From: Taeniopygia guttata
Taxonomy: Eukaryota > Chordata > Aves > Passeriformes > Estrildidae
Direction of reading: 5' to 3'
NCBI RefSeq assembly: GCF_048771995.1
Contig: NC_133030.1
Coordinates: 41,540,001 to 41,604,000 of the forward strand
DNA length: 64,000 bases
Part shown: positions 1-13,800 of the stretch, piece after piece
How positions within the stretch are numbered: the stretch's first letter is position 1
Layout of the letters: the number at the start of each line of letters is the position of its first letter
Position numbers and translations under genes: made by a program
Notes under the pieces: generated by a model
Seen by the model: the letters and a program-made list of their open reading frames with translations, nothing else
Database searches by the model: none
Told to the model about the DNA's origin: nothing

Positions 1-664
1 AGCAGCCTGTCCTCTTGTTCAGCACTGTGTTGCGTACAGACTGTCATAGAGCAGTGTAAAGATTCAATGGTCAGGCTCTTGCAGAATTCTGCAGTATGTG
101 TGTGTATATTAAGCAGTGACTCTGTGGCATTTCTTGGTGGAAATCTTGCTTATATTTCTTCTTCAAGCTCCTCCCAGCAGTAGACCTGGGAGTCCTCAGA
201 GCTTAATTTTTGCTTCCTTATCCTTACAGAGGTGTTACTTGTTGCAAGCAGTGTGGTAGCAGTGTCATCTAATGGGTGTAGATGCGAGTCCCCTTAAGCA
301 GCAACACAGAAAAGCCCTTCTTCCTCTTTTTCTTGCTGCAGCTTCTTTTTGTGCTGGTGCTTAGGATACCACAGGGCACATGCCCATCAATCTTACAGCA
401 CATATTCAGCATCTCACTTTTAACATGACCAGTCTGAGCTGTGTTTGACTGGCAAACAAAGCACTATAATACTGGCATATCTTCTACTCACACCCCTGCT
501 TTTTTTTTTTTTGCTCCTTTATCTTCCAAGTATGCTGTGCCTATTGTGATATTGTGGTATGTTGACATTGATTTTGTATAAAAAACCCCAAATAATAGCA
601 GTAAGCTCTGTCACAAGCCCTTTTATGCTTTTTACATGACTTACTGTTCTATTCCTTCAAGCAG
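1..664 (+). other. MIA2: MIA2 intron (5' part outside window)
   Basis: No exon is recognised here. The stretch ends in a pyrimidine-rich run and an AG acceptor before the first visible MIA2 exon. A T-run near 500 is the only low-complexity feature. Confidence 0.6.
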
Positions 665-711
665 ATGATGAGCAAAAACGAACTGTAAAGAAACTGATCT
701 ATGCTGCAAAG
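665..711 (+). CDS. MIA2: MIA2 coding exon a
   Basis: Encodes [16 protein letters not shown], matching the start of the second coiled-coil region of cTAGE5 as recalled. The donor is AAG|gtacgt. The acceptor could be either of two adjacent AGs (exon start 662 or 665); 665 is the more usual CAG acceptor. Confidence 0.85.
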
Positions 712-1853
712 GTACGTGATTTTAAGAAACTTGTGGGTAGAAGAGGGGAAACCAGGGGGAATATATGTAATTATTCTGGTAATACCAGTATCAGAGTTCA
801 GCATATTTTAATGTTTAATTAGATATTTTTGCATGCAAACACTTTCTTAATCTGGTAATCTTTTAATGGTCTCCTTTTTTTTTAATTTCTGGTTGTAGTT
901 AAATGCTTGTTTAAAGACCATGGAAGCAGAAAGAGACCAAATGTATTCAAAACTGTGTGATGAAAATAAAGCTAAAGGAGAACTTACAGGTAATTAAATC
1001 TTGTTTTGCCTTTAATAAGATGCTACTTTGGTAAAATGGTGTTATAGCCTGCAAGTATTAATTCCAGTAAAAACTGAATTAACTTTACAGTAATAACTAC
1101 TTGATTTTTAAAATTAATTTTTAAGTTGCTTAGCTATTTTAAATACATGATTTTAGACATGGAGCAATGAAAGTTGCATATTTGGTTGTACTCTGTTGGA
1201 ATATTCTGTAACTGTAATGTTAGCTATAGAATCTTAAAATACAAGAGCAAACTGATGTTAATAAATACATAATACCTCCTTTACATAATTTCTGGACATG
1301 AAACAATGGAGTTGTAATCTGAATTTTAAACCCATCTATTAAAAGGGTAGCTTAATTATAGTTTATAATGGGTGCAAATTCAATCCTTAAAATATAAAGT
1401 ACTGCATTTAGAGAATTGAACTTAAAAACATCTTGCTCTGTTTAATTTCCTCTGTTGTGTAGGACATACTGAATTAAACCTTATGAAATGAAAACAAACT
1501 CAAGTTCAAATTAAAACCTGTAATTAGCTATTGCTTTCATAATCATAGCTGGCAGAGTAGCCATCATTTAAAAATGTCCAGCTTTGTTATTTGGGTGGTG
1601 AAATGCTCTGTCAGACTGTATTTTTCACTTTCTTACAGTCCTTTAAACATATTCCTTTTGCTAGTGAATTCTCCAAATTGACTGTTAGCTCTGTCCATTG
1701 AAGATGTTCAAACTCACTTGGAGCTTTGTTATATTTCTTGAAATGAGGCACAGGAATAGTAAATAGGAAAAGAAACATGACTTTGAATTCAATTTGGAAA
1801 GATAAAGGTAGCTTGACAAATCTGAGTTACCCATTCAGGCTATTGAGGTAGCC

Positions 1854-1896
<43 letters not shown>

Positions 1897-4800
1897 AACC
1901 TATATATGTATATATATACCTATACAAGGTATACCCTTGTATAGCTAAATCTGCAAGAGCATGTGGTGGTGCTAGCTGTACTCCTTTAGTCAAATAATTA
2001 CAATAATAAGAGCCCTAAATAAAAATTTAGATTCTGAATTACAAAACTGAGTTGTTTTCAAAGTTATGGGGTTTGGAGTAAAGGCCTGATACACACAGAA
2101 GGCTGCACTTCGTGACAGGTAGAGAGTATAGTTGCTGGTTTCTCATTTTGTGTCATATATTGAAATATGTTAACTCTGTATCTGATGTTAGTAAATCAAC
2201 ATAGGCTCAAAGGTTTTTACAGATTTTTTGTATACTAAAATATTGCCAATGTGTTATCCCAATGTAATTAATTATCTCTAAATCTGACAGAACGCATAGA
2301 AAACCTTCAAAGCCAGCAAGCTTCCTTGCGGTCTGAAAACGAACATTTTGAAAGCGAAGTTCAAAAGCTTCAGCAGAAACTTAAAGTAATGACTGAGCTG
2401 TATCAAGAAAATGAAATGAAACTACACAGGTGCTGGTTCTTCTTTTTTCAATGCTTACTGTTTGATTTGATTGTAACTCTGATTTGGGAGACTGAAAATA
2501 GTTGAAAGTTTGAATACTGCTTTCCAGAATTTTCTGAATTGTTAAGACAGTTTATTATCCTTTCATGTACATTTGTGTTTACAGTACTTTATAGAAACTG
2601 TTTCCATGAAACAATTCATATTAAGACTTTACCACAAGCAAGTACAGAAACAAAGAAGTAACAGATTTTTAATATATGAAATAAGGCAATTAAAGTAGGA
2701 CAGCTTGATTATTTTTTCTTTAAGTGAATTATTACATGATGTAATATATGTGTCAAAGTTGCTGAAAGAGAATCAATAGGTGTTTAACTGTGAGATATAT
2801 TTTATATAATAAAGAGAGCAAGAAATGCCAGAGGAATGACAAGATATATATAAAACTGAAAACATAAGCAAGCCCTTGCTGGTAAACAACATAGAACCTT
2901 GTGAATCAGGCTTTCCTCACCAAGACAACCAGAATATGAAGTCTGTACTATCTGTCTCACAGTCAGAATGTTAATAGGGTTTATGACCTAGTGTTTGAAA
3001 TCAGAAATATGTTCAGGACTAGAAATTAAAGTTGGTTGGTCAGGACATGTAGTAACCTTCAGGAGTGTGTGTGTGGCAGCAGGGCGCATCACTTTAGGGC
3101 ATGATGTAAAATTACAGTTTTACTAATCAGAAATTATTTCTTCAAAGGGTGGTCATAGTCTAGAAGGCAGCAAGAGAATCAGCACAAGACTAGATACTGT
3201 ACTGAGCAGTGTGCAGGACCTTTTTGAAGTATTACTTTCAGTAGTCTGCCCTGTAGCATGTATATTTCTGTAGATATTTAGCATCTTTGTAGATGCAATA
3301 AATCCTAGAAATCACTGCATTAGCATTTTGATTTTTAAAAAAGAGCAGGGAGGGAGTGGGAAGGAACCTGTTAAAAAAAAGATGCAGAAAGCATAACCTC
3401 ACTAAAACTCAACAAATGTATACTGCTTATCAAAGAATTTTAGAAAAGCCAAAAAGGAGTGGGGAGAAGCAGGTGGGGTGATGTAGCAACACAAAAAAAA
3501 AACTTAGAACTAATTAAGGCATCTTTTAAAAACTGTGTCTGTTCAAACAGGGAAAATGAAAAAGTAGGAAATTAAGATTGAGTAAAAAAGAAATTTAAAT
3601 AATGTTTACCAGATCCATGATTTAGACAGCTTGATTGCTAAGAGCTGCTGTTCACAGGAAAATGACCAGTTTATCCATTCAGGGCTGTATGCAGCAGTGG
3701 TATCCATGTGTGCTCTGCAGAACTACCTTGTACATGAGTTTTTTCCTCTGTAATGCCCAATAAGGCATAATGATAAAATAGGAGGCCCTGGAAAGAGTTG
3801 TTTTTGTTTTTTTTTAATAGCTAGTAACAATTGTTTTTTCTCCTCTAGAAAATTATTTTAGAAAATACCAGAACAAATCACTGACCGCTAGTGTAGCTTG
3901 GGTTTTAGTTTGTTTGATAATTTGTGGCTGCTTTCAAAGTTGTTGTCTTGAAACAAAATTAACCCTAGTTTTTGAATGTTGTTTAAAGGAAGTTGACAGT
4001 AGAAGAGAGGGAACGTCTACAGAAGGAAGAAAAGCTTTCTAAAGTAGATGAAAAAATTATTCATGCTGCTGAAGAACTAAACAGCTACAGGTAATTGCAG
4101 ATTTTAGTTGTAATCACTTGTTCCAAAGTGAAGAAAGAGCAATAGAGAATTTTAAAAACCACAGCATAAGCAAATGTATTTTCTTCCAGTTTCTTGGTTG
4201 TGTATGTGTGTTAGATGCTCGTTTCTGTGTTATAATACAGACGAAGGGTGATTTTACTTTGTTAAAACATTTGGGTGTTGAAGATTAGGGCAACTGCTCT
4301 TCCATTAGAATCCTGGTTGCTCTGATGCATTAGCTTTAATGGTGTGGTAGAAGTGGGTCTCTCACCTAGTTCCCCTTACTGAACAAAGTTAAAAATACAA
4401 AGTTAAGAGAATGTTGTGAAATAAATGGAATGTTCAGTTTTCCTACAGAGCTAACATTTATGCTGTATAGTTATAGTATTCTATTTCTGTTTCTCAAAGC
4501 TTGTTATAGTCCTGTTGCTTAGAGATTATTTACTAAAATATTGTCATGGGCGAATATTTACTGTAGCTGTTTCTTAACTTCTTTGCTCTGGTTTTTCTTG
4601 CACCAGCTGTGTATCTCTGTGTTTTTCCTGTATTTCGTCTAACTCTGGCTTAGTTTTCAGTATGTAATGGATATTTCCCTTCATCTTTTAGTTCGGTGTT
4701 TATTGGGGGTATTAGGCCTAACTGAAAAACAGTGATCAATACTACTTCTCTGTGGACATTCTTCAGTATTCATACAGGAAGACAGAATTCATTCTTCCTG

Positions 4801-7800
4801 ATTTATCCAGAGCATGGATTTTGTAGGCATCCTAATTTTAAAGAGAATATTAATATTGCAAATTGAGTATAACCAAGCAATGTCTGTGTCTTTGGCTCAC
4901 CTGCTGAGAAAGTGTAGAATCTAGAGGGGCTGTGCACAGCGCAGCTGGCAGCAAAGGTGGCATCAGACATGTGGTCTTGAAGTAACTTCAGTGCAGGTTA
5001 CTGTCCCTCAGAACTGACTAGTAGCCTGTAACAGTGTGGTGCTCCAGCCACATCAGTTCCTGTGCTGAGCTGGCTGAGGCTGGCTGGTAGGGCCTGTGAG
5101 GAAAGACAGCCTTTATGCTGGAAACATCACAAACCACTGAAAAGTTGGGGGGCTTTTGGGGTTTGGGTTCTGTTCTCTTGTTTACATCCCTGTTTGCTTA
5201 GAATGTAAGGCCTGGAATTTCCACTGTTGGCATAATTTTTTGTATCCCATGGGCCTAAGTGACAATACTGTCTTTTGGATTAAAAAAAAAATATTAATTG
5301 CATCTTGTGGCTACTGTTGAGTTTATTGTATTCAAAACTTTCCTGCATGTTTTATTACAATATCATCAATTCTCAACTTGTTACAGAGAACGAGCAAAAG
5401 ATTTGGAAGAAGAGCTGGAGAGAACCATTCGTTCTTATGAGAATCAGGTATTTTGTGCTTTGTGACAGCGTCTATGCCAGTAGGAGGGATTTACTGCAAC
5501 TGGAATGCCACTTGCTGTTAGCTTGTGAACTGTATTTGGCTTGGCTTTGTTGGGTGTCCAATTTTTCCTCCCCCTCCCTCTTCTTAATGTTATCTGGTTT
5601 GGACTGACATGATTTCATAGCAGAGATCACCAGATAACTTCATTGAAAAGCTGAATTTCCAGTTTAGGCATCCCATTATAAATTACCCACACACATTAAG
5701 TTTACAAAAAAGAGCATGTAATCCTAAGAATTGGGGTTTAGTGAATAACAAATCTCTCTTTCACAGATTACTTCACATGAGAAAAAAGCTCATGATAATT
5801 GGGTAAGTTCCAAATACTGAATTTTCTGTGTTTTCTGCATCTTCATTTTTCATTATTTGAAAAGTTCAGTTTATCACCTTTGTATTTGTACTAAAAAGAG
5901 ATCATCAAAATTATCTCTAACCTTTCACTTTTAAACATATTTCTTGCAGAAATACACAAAAGCATGTTAAAAACACTTCCATTATATAAAATAGTTAGAA
6001 AAATTAAGCTGGGTACTTATGAACACAGTAGAATGATAATCTGATATCACTTGTTATAGCAATAAATCTGTTGGAAAAACATTACACCATATAACAAATG
6101 TGTGACATTTTGCTAATAATGAAAGCTTTTGGCCTTGTTTCAATGCCATTTTGATATTTACTTTGGGTGTACTTCACTTCTTTTATCTACAAGTAGAACC
6201 CGTTATGTCCTGTGAGAACAGTATGTTCCATTGACATCTTCCTAAGAGTGTTTCTACAAAATCCATTTTTGCCTTTTTTTCCAACAGGAATGTTTAAAAT
6301 ATCTCCTGACTAATACATTCTTCACTTTCACAGAATGTCTGAGATAAAATCCTGCTAAAAGCTATGGTGCTTTGTGGTCATAATTCCAGAGATTTTATCT
6401 ATCCAATTTTAAAATACATCACTCTTACATAGAATTTGAGACTTCAAATCTTCTGTAGGTGCTTCAAAGCAGGTATAACCAAAGAATTCAATTTCTGAAG
6501 TTTTAAGAACCTGCAGGAAAGCCTTATAATTCCTCTAAAATTTGGATTTAGAGCTGTTAATATCATTTGCTGACATATGTGAGGCTCCATGCATGAGTCA
6601 TATCTTGTGAAAATTCAATCCATACACTTCACATAAAATGTCTTGGACCTAGGAATTGTCATATTTATGAAGCATTTAATCAAAAAATAGCAATATCTAA
6701 TAATCTGGTTTTTGTCCTTTGCCAAAGCTGACAGCCCGAGCAGCTGAAAGACACCTCAATGATATAAAAAAAGAAAATGCACATAACAGACAAAAGTAAG
6801 TGCAGTTCTTATCTACTCATAAACAAATGCAGTTTGGCATGTGTTGGATTTAGGCAGATCGATGTTTTCTGTTAATGTATTGTAGCCCAAACACAGCAGA
6901 GATCACAGTGTTAGAGTTCTGAAAGAAATGACCTGCAAGAAAGTAACAAGTTAGGAAATATGTGAAGCATTTAAATACTTCAGGAAAGAAGCAGAATGTA
7001 GTACTAGAATACAAATGTTGGGGAGGGGGGTATTGTTTGTTTGTTTTAAATAAGTATGTATCAACCAGATGTTTGGTTACCTCACAATTTCGCAGCTTAT
7101 CTCGGAAGTTGATGCTGAACTAAGAGTTGGTGGTAGTTGAGAGGAACTTTGATGTGTGAGGTTTAGTAATACTTGGAGTGCAATTAAAGTGATGCCATAC
7201 TAGGAATGTGACATCTAAAATGCAACTTCAACTTCTGAATTACAGTAGAAACGACAGCATAAAGAAATACTTTCAGGCATTTTAAAGTGCAGAGTACTGT
7301 GACATCCTTTGTTTTATTTATTTAGGGAATAAAATACCTTGCTTCATTAACCAGTTATGTAGAAAGCCTGACAGTAAACAGTGTAGTCTGGTAAAGCTTT
7401 TGCATTTCTTGGTCACTTACTACTTATTTATTGTCTCTTTGCAGATTAACTGAAGCAGAATTTAAACTTGAACTTTTAGAAAAAGACCCTTATGCTCTTG
7501 ATATTCCAATGAGACCATTTGGCAGAGGTACAGTATTGAATTGTAAAATAGAGCCTAATTATTTTGGTTTATGGTTTTGTTTCCCAAGACCACATATTTA
7601 ATTGCTTGAAAACTATCTTGGCCTTGCTTGAAAACTCTCTATGTGTATATACAAATGCTAGTCTTTTAAAAAAAATAATTGGGTCATAAGTGACTCTAGA
7701 TCCTATCAAATATTTTGTTGAAACTTTGTAGTATTGATGAGAATAGACTGGGAATATGTTACACATGGTAATGAGAGCACAAATTTCATTTTAGTTACAT

Positions 7801-10800
7801 AGTTTAGTTTTTAGCTTCACCTGAGAAGTTGTTTATACAGTTTGTTAAACTAAGTATTGTGAACATGAGTATTTTGTTTTAACTGTTCCAGAGCATTCCC
7901 CATATGGACCCTCACCAATGGGCCGGCCTTCATCTGAAACAAGAGCTTTTCTTTCCCCTCCAACTTTATTGGAGGGTCCTTTAAGGCTTTCACCTATGCT
8001 TCCAGGTGGAGGAGGAGGAAGAGGTACAATGCTTAAACTTGAAAATGTATCTATTCTGGATTTCTCTCTCCTCTCCTATAAACCTGTCACACCTTTTCCT
8101 CATGTTAGTGACAAAAAGTATTAAAACAACCAATTCAACACAAACAGTTAATTGAACAAACTCTTTCTGTTTTTCAACTTGCTTCTAAAGCTGTTTAATG
8201 TGTAACAATGCAATTGGAAATCTAGTTTTTGTTGGTAGGTTTGTCAGGGGATTAATTTTAGAAGCATAAATTAAGAAAAGCAAAAATCCAGACTTATCAG
8301 TTTTCCTTTTTTTTTTCTTGGACAGATGGGGTCTGCTAAAATAAATAAGATTTTAAAGTAAAATGGAGTAAATTAGTTTTCTGAAAAAAGAATACTGCCC
8401 CTTCCATCTCATTTGTCTACAGTCTGTGAGAGGATATTATCAAAAACATGAGGCAGTTTTATTGGTGGTTGTGGTATTAGAAAGTTATTGGTTCAGTAAA
8501 TTGGTTCCCTTCCCTTTGTTTTAAATTTGAAGCAGCCATCCTACATGGAGAGTGTTTCTTCCCTACTGATAGAAGGGACCAGGAAGTTTGTGTGTAAGGG
8601 GTACAATTCAGAGATTCAAGAGTAGGCAAAAGTAAGCTGGGGTGGCATAGGTTGTAAGGGAAGGAAAATACCCTCCATTCATATTTCTTACGCTGATGGA
8701 AGCAGTGTAGGTAAATGCTAGAGTGAAGTTCAGCATCTGTTACAGGTAATAAATTTGCTGTTTAATTTATTTTTACCATTGCACCCATTGAAGCCTCTAC
8801 TTGATTAGTGGGAAATATGTCCAAATTTGTATTCTATAAGGACTCCAGTAAATGCAATCATAGTACTTATCTCAGAGTGCACAAGACACAAAATGGCTTC
8901 AAGTTTTATGTTGAATTATACCGTGGAGAATTAGAAATACTGAATTCTGCTATCATTCTCTGTAGTTTTTCAGACCCAGTCTGTTTTAGAGGAAGCTCAC
9001 CATCTAAAATCACTTTTTTAAATGTTTTTTATTGCACTTGATTATGTTGACCTGGCCTTAGAGAGTTTTTTTTTTGTTTGGTTTGGATTTTTTTGTTTGG
9101 TTTTTTCCTTCTTCTTGAATAAAGAATTAGAACCAGAAGAGTGTTGAATGCAGTTGGGTGTTTTATGATACCAGTATTGGCATGCTAATTGTTAGTTTGA
9201 TTAGGTTTTTATCACTGAGAAGGTTATTTATCATGAGGGTACTGGTTTCTGGTTCAAATTAACTGGAACTTGTAAAATTATTAGTTTTTTCAAAAGCACT
9301 GCAGGTCCCCTATGTTGTGCTGTTACTGAGCTAAGACTCGTCGCTGTGCGCCTCGGAACAGCCGGAGAGCCGCGGAGCCTCGGGTGTCCTGACAGCGTTG
9401 GCATTCCATGATTGCTCCACTGTTTCCAGACTGAACAAGGAAAGCCACAGCAGAGGATTTAAAACACAAGGGTGAATAACTACTTGATTTCTTCAATTAG
9501 GATCCAGAGGACCAACTGCCATGTATGAAGCTGGAAGTGAAAGAGGAGAGCTGAATCCTGATAGATTAACTGATCCCCACAGGCCACCATCAGATACTGG
9601 ATCCCTGTCTCCTCCTTGGGAAAGAGAACACAGGATAATTCTGCCTCCACCAGGTAAAAACTTTGCTTAGCTACTGTATCCATGGAAAAGATGAGTTACT
9701 GACTTCCAGTCTATACATTTAACTATTTTGGGTTTAAAAATATTAAATGTTTTCTTGGACCCACGTGTGCAACTGAACTGGTATTTTTAATAGTAGTTTT
9801 TTCCTCTTCTTGAACAGTGTGGTTCATTTGCACTTCTCTGCTATCTTTTAAGTACATATTGGTATTATCAAGGGACAATCAACTGTTTGGTTTCATCATT
9901 GTACTGGGAGTTTGTTTAGTGTATTAAAAGACCTGTCTGGGCTGGATAGTTAATAAGATATTTAAGAAGTACAAAGTTCTAATTTATTTAAATAAAACCA
10001 GGTAATGTTGAAAAAAATTTTTTTTAAAACTTCATTTATATTAATACTACAGGAGTACCATGGTACATTCATCCTATCTGGCACATGTTTGCCTGTTGAT
10101 AATGTCTCTTCAGTGATTAACAGCAGCAAAATCAGTCTTCAGTCTCACATCTTCAGCTAAACATCTGTATTACACTTAACCATTCAGGGGAGGCAGAGAT
10201 GAGTTAAGAGGATTTTGCTGATATTTCTCAAGTAAAAACTTGGGGGTATGGACAACCTTCCTGGGTACCTGTAATAAAGAAGAAAAAACATTATAAGTTC
10301 AGAAAAAAAAAAATTAGGTAACCTCAGTTGTTACTGCAGCAAGCAATACACATCTGTGTGAAAGCCTAGTGGTAGAACTCAAGCTCCTCTCAGGAGCAGT
10401 TTCTCATCTGGTGGGTGTGGTCTGTTGACAGGATACTGCAGAGAAGTAGTTTGGTTTCCTTGGCTTTCCTATTCTTATTCCACCTTTGCCCTTGGGTCTC
10501 ACTGATACAGTTTGCCTTGTAGCTGCATGACAGATTGCTAGATCTGATGCCAGCAAGTTGGTGGAAATATATTACAGCACTATGAAACATAACAGTATTC
10601 TTACCTAAGAATGCCTTAAAACATACAGTACCTTGTTTTGTCTTCCATCTTCTTTGCTAGGCTGAACCTTTGTTTCAAGACCCCACTGTTTATAACTTAG
10701 GCAATTATAACTTTCAAAATTCTGCTGTATGTTGAACCAAAAATCAATGAACTTTTTCTTTTGCAGCTTTTTAGAAACATAAGCAATTGGATATACTTCG

Positions 10801-13800
10801 TAGGATTCCTCTGGGTTATTTAAGATTTGTTTGCTCACCCTGATTAATAGACACTTTGTATATTTACAAGAGTGTAAGATAGCCCGAGAACCTTTCTGGT
10901 CTAAAATTGCATGGAATGGTAGGAATAAATCTTCACAGACCTATGTTTTGTGATTTCTTCAATGTTAGGTGAGCCTTATGCTGATCCAGTTCTTCCTGCT
11001 CGAAGACAAGAAAGATTTTTCCCTAATCCTCCAAATACTGGAAGACTTTCTGGACCAGCAGAACTACGAACTTACAATGTTCAGTCTTTTGATAAAACAG
11101 GTGGGAATTGCTTCCATGATACTCTAGAATGGAAAATCCCAGTGTAAGCTGACTGTGCATGGCAAGCTGTGGCAAGAGGACAGGTTTTTAGCTACCACAG
11201 ACCACAAGTTCCATTGTGTACGAAACATTTTAACACCTGCTGGCTTTGATGCAGCCGTTCCCTGTTGGAGCACCTGCTGTCAGGTGGGCAGGATTCCGTG
11301 AATGGCAGTCATCAGGTATTTTTGTGGTCAACCCTCGCTGTTCTGTATGATAACCACTCATAATTGGTTGAGAGTCTGTTTTGGTCCCTCCCATGAGGCT
11401 CATCACAGCATTAAAACACCACAAACCCATACTTGCATTTCTGTGCCACATTTGGTAAAGTTAGAAAGGGTTAGATTCACATAGAATGAAGCAGAAAATG
11501 TTCAGGTGTCCACTGGCTTGGTGCATGGAGGTAGAAGGTCTGAGGCCTCTTCCTTCAAACTGTTGACCACAGTGGAAGCTTTTTGTAGTTCACAGTGAAT
11601 TGCCCCCAGTTTAATCATACCTTTCACTGATCCACTAGTTTTGATTTGGCCGATTATGTACATTTTAGTTTGTGACACTTGGCAACTGCCAGAAGCTCAG
11701 AGGCAAAATTTTGGTCACAGAGACCTTATCACTGACAGCTTAAGAGCTTAATACTTACTAAGCATTTTTCATCTTTCTGTAATGCCCTGGTAGGTCACAT
11801 ATGTCTGATTCATCAATGAAGTGAAGCCATTAAATTCCCAGCAGAAACTTCACCACCCAGGACTCAGTTACTGACAGGATTAGTAGGAAGTGACCATCTC
11901 CCTTGCACTGTTTCTGACCAGAGGAAAGGGAACCTTTGCTACTCGGTGTCACAGTGTTTGAGAACTGGGAATGCTGAATTTAGTTTCAAGTTGAAGGTTC
12001 AGGTTTCAAAGTGAATGGTTTTTATAGTTCTGTCCCTGTGCAGCTACTGACCTTCCCTCTTTCCCAAGCCTTCTGTCAGTTTCACTACTGCTTTCTCACT
12101 TCTGCTTTCTAATACTTCATGTTCCACTGAGGTCTTCTAGCACCTGGCTGCTGACTGAAGGACAGGAGAGGTGCACTGCCTTTGCACTTACTAATGCATC
12201 CTTTTTTTTTTGCCCATTTCTTCAGTCCCTGCCAAGCAACGGTTAATTTATTTTTTTAAACATTGTAGTCAGTTCCTGGGCAATTCAGAGCCGAGGGAAT
12301 GGAAATGGGGTTTTGGATAACCTTGTTGCCAGCATTTAACAGGTCATTAAGAATGTGTGAATGTTGATTTCTAGAGACACAGAATTTCACTAGAGTTGGC
12401 TGAGTATTTGGAAAAAAACCCAATCCCCCCCCCCACTAAAAAAACCCCTTCAATTAAAAACCAATCACCAAAAAACAGCCCATCCAGCACACCTGACTTC
12501 AGAACAGCAGTGTCTCACAGTACTGAAATCATGGCTCCTACTCATGAGAAGTAACAAGTTGCATTTCTTAGATAATCAAAATGTTGTTTAAAGTGAACAA
12601 AATAATACGGATTTTCCTAAGATGGGGTGGCAAACTATGAAAACTTTTCACTTGAGGAGGTACCTGGAGCAGGAAGCTTCTTGTCAGAAAGAAGAGCTAA
12701 AGGTTGACAGAGTTTGTGAGGAACTTCATAATCACCTAAAATGGAAAATGTTATGCAACATAAATATCAAGGCATGAATATTCTCTATTTCGGTATGACA
12801 TAGGAGTTGAAATGTTTTAGATTAAGTAACAATACCATCAACAAGGCTGGGCCTGCTTGAAATGACAAGTAGTTTAGAGTGTTTGAAAAGACCTGTCTGT
12901 TCATTGAGAAAAAAAGCTTTGTTTGCTTTCAAGGAGTAGAAATACAACACGCACATAAAAATTCTGTCACTAGTTAGTAGTCTTGTTTTGGTTTGTTGTT
13001 TTTTAGTATAATCATCTCTATTCAAGCTAAATCATAAGAAAGCAATATTTTTCAAATCCCAGATTTGGGGGGGGTTGTTTGTTTGTTTAAAGAAAGTGTA
13101 TTTAGTGTATATATTTAGTCTGTTTATATCCAGGCAGATTCTACTCTCTGACAATTCCCTTTAATAGTTTTCTCTAGTTGTTATTGAAAATACTTGTTCC
13201 CAGTAAAGTTTAAAAGTAAAAAGACTGAATTTTCTATTTATCTCTTTACTTACAAAGTAAATAAGGCAAATGAGAGGAAGAAGAGGATGATGAAGGTTGT
13301 TGTTATTTTTAACATCAACATTATTATTTCTTCTGTCTACTTGCTCAAAACTGGTGTGGTTCTAGAAGTTTCCTTGATATTTGTCAGCCAAGGAGGGAAT
13401 TGGTTTTTGTCATACTTGAATAGGATTGGTGTGAAGCTCTGTGCCAAAATCATATCATAGCACAGCCATTCCCAGCATGGGGCTTACCGAAGAAATAAAC
13501 TATTAATTGGAGGGAGGGGCAAAAGGGAACTACTGCTTGCTGTTGGTTTTGTTGCCAGTCTATCCTGATTTCAGAAAAAAATTCTGAAATCTGTGGAGAG
13601 AAAGAGATCAGCACTGAGTAGCTTATTGTAACTTTTGCATACAGATGGACAGACATCTTCAGAACATAGTCCACGAACAGAACCAAGTGGAGATGGGATG
13701 AAGGATCATTCTAACCTTAGCGTAAGTAGCTAAAGAGAGGCTTGATTTAAAGAAGCTTTCACTTTCTGCAACAAACATAGAAACATTTTTCTCTAGTCCA

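Larger units (their letters stand above)
990..2290 (+). other. MIA2: MIA2 intron with TA microsatellite
   Basis: AT-rich intron with no further exon recognised. It contains the TA repeat and hairpin near 1854-1944, listed separately. Confidence 0.6.

Noticed and set aside
7918-8124. Open frame continuing past the donor of MIA2 exon i
   Set aside because: The consensus donor at 8024 and exact phase match to the next exon show this is intron read-through.
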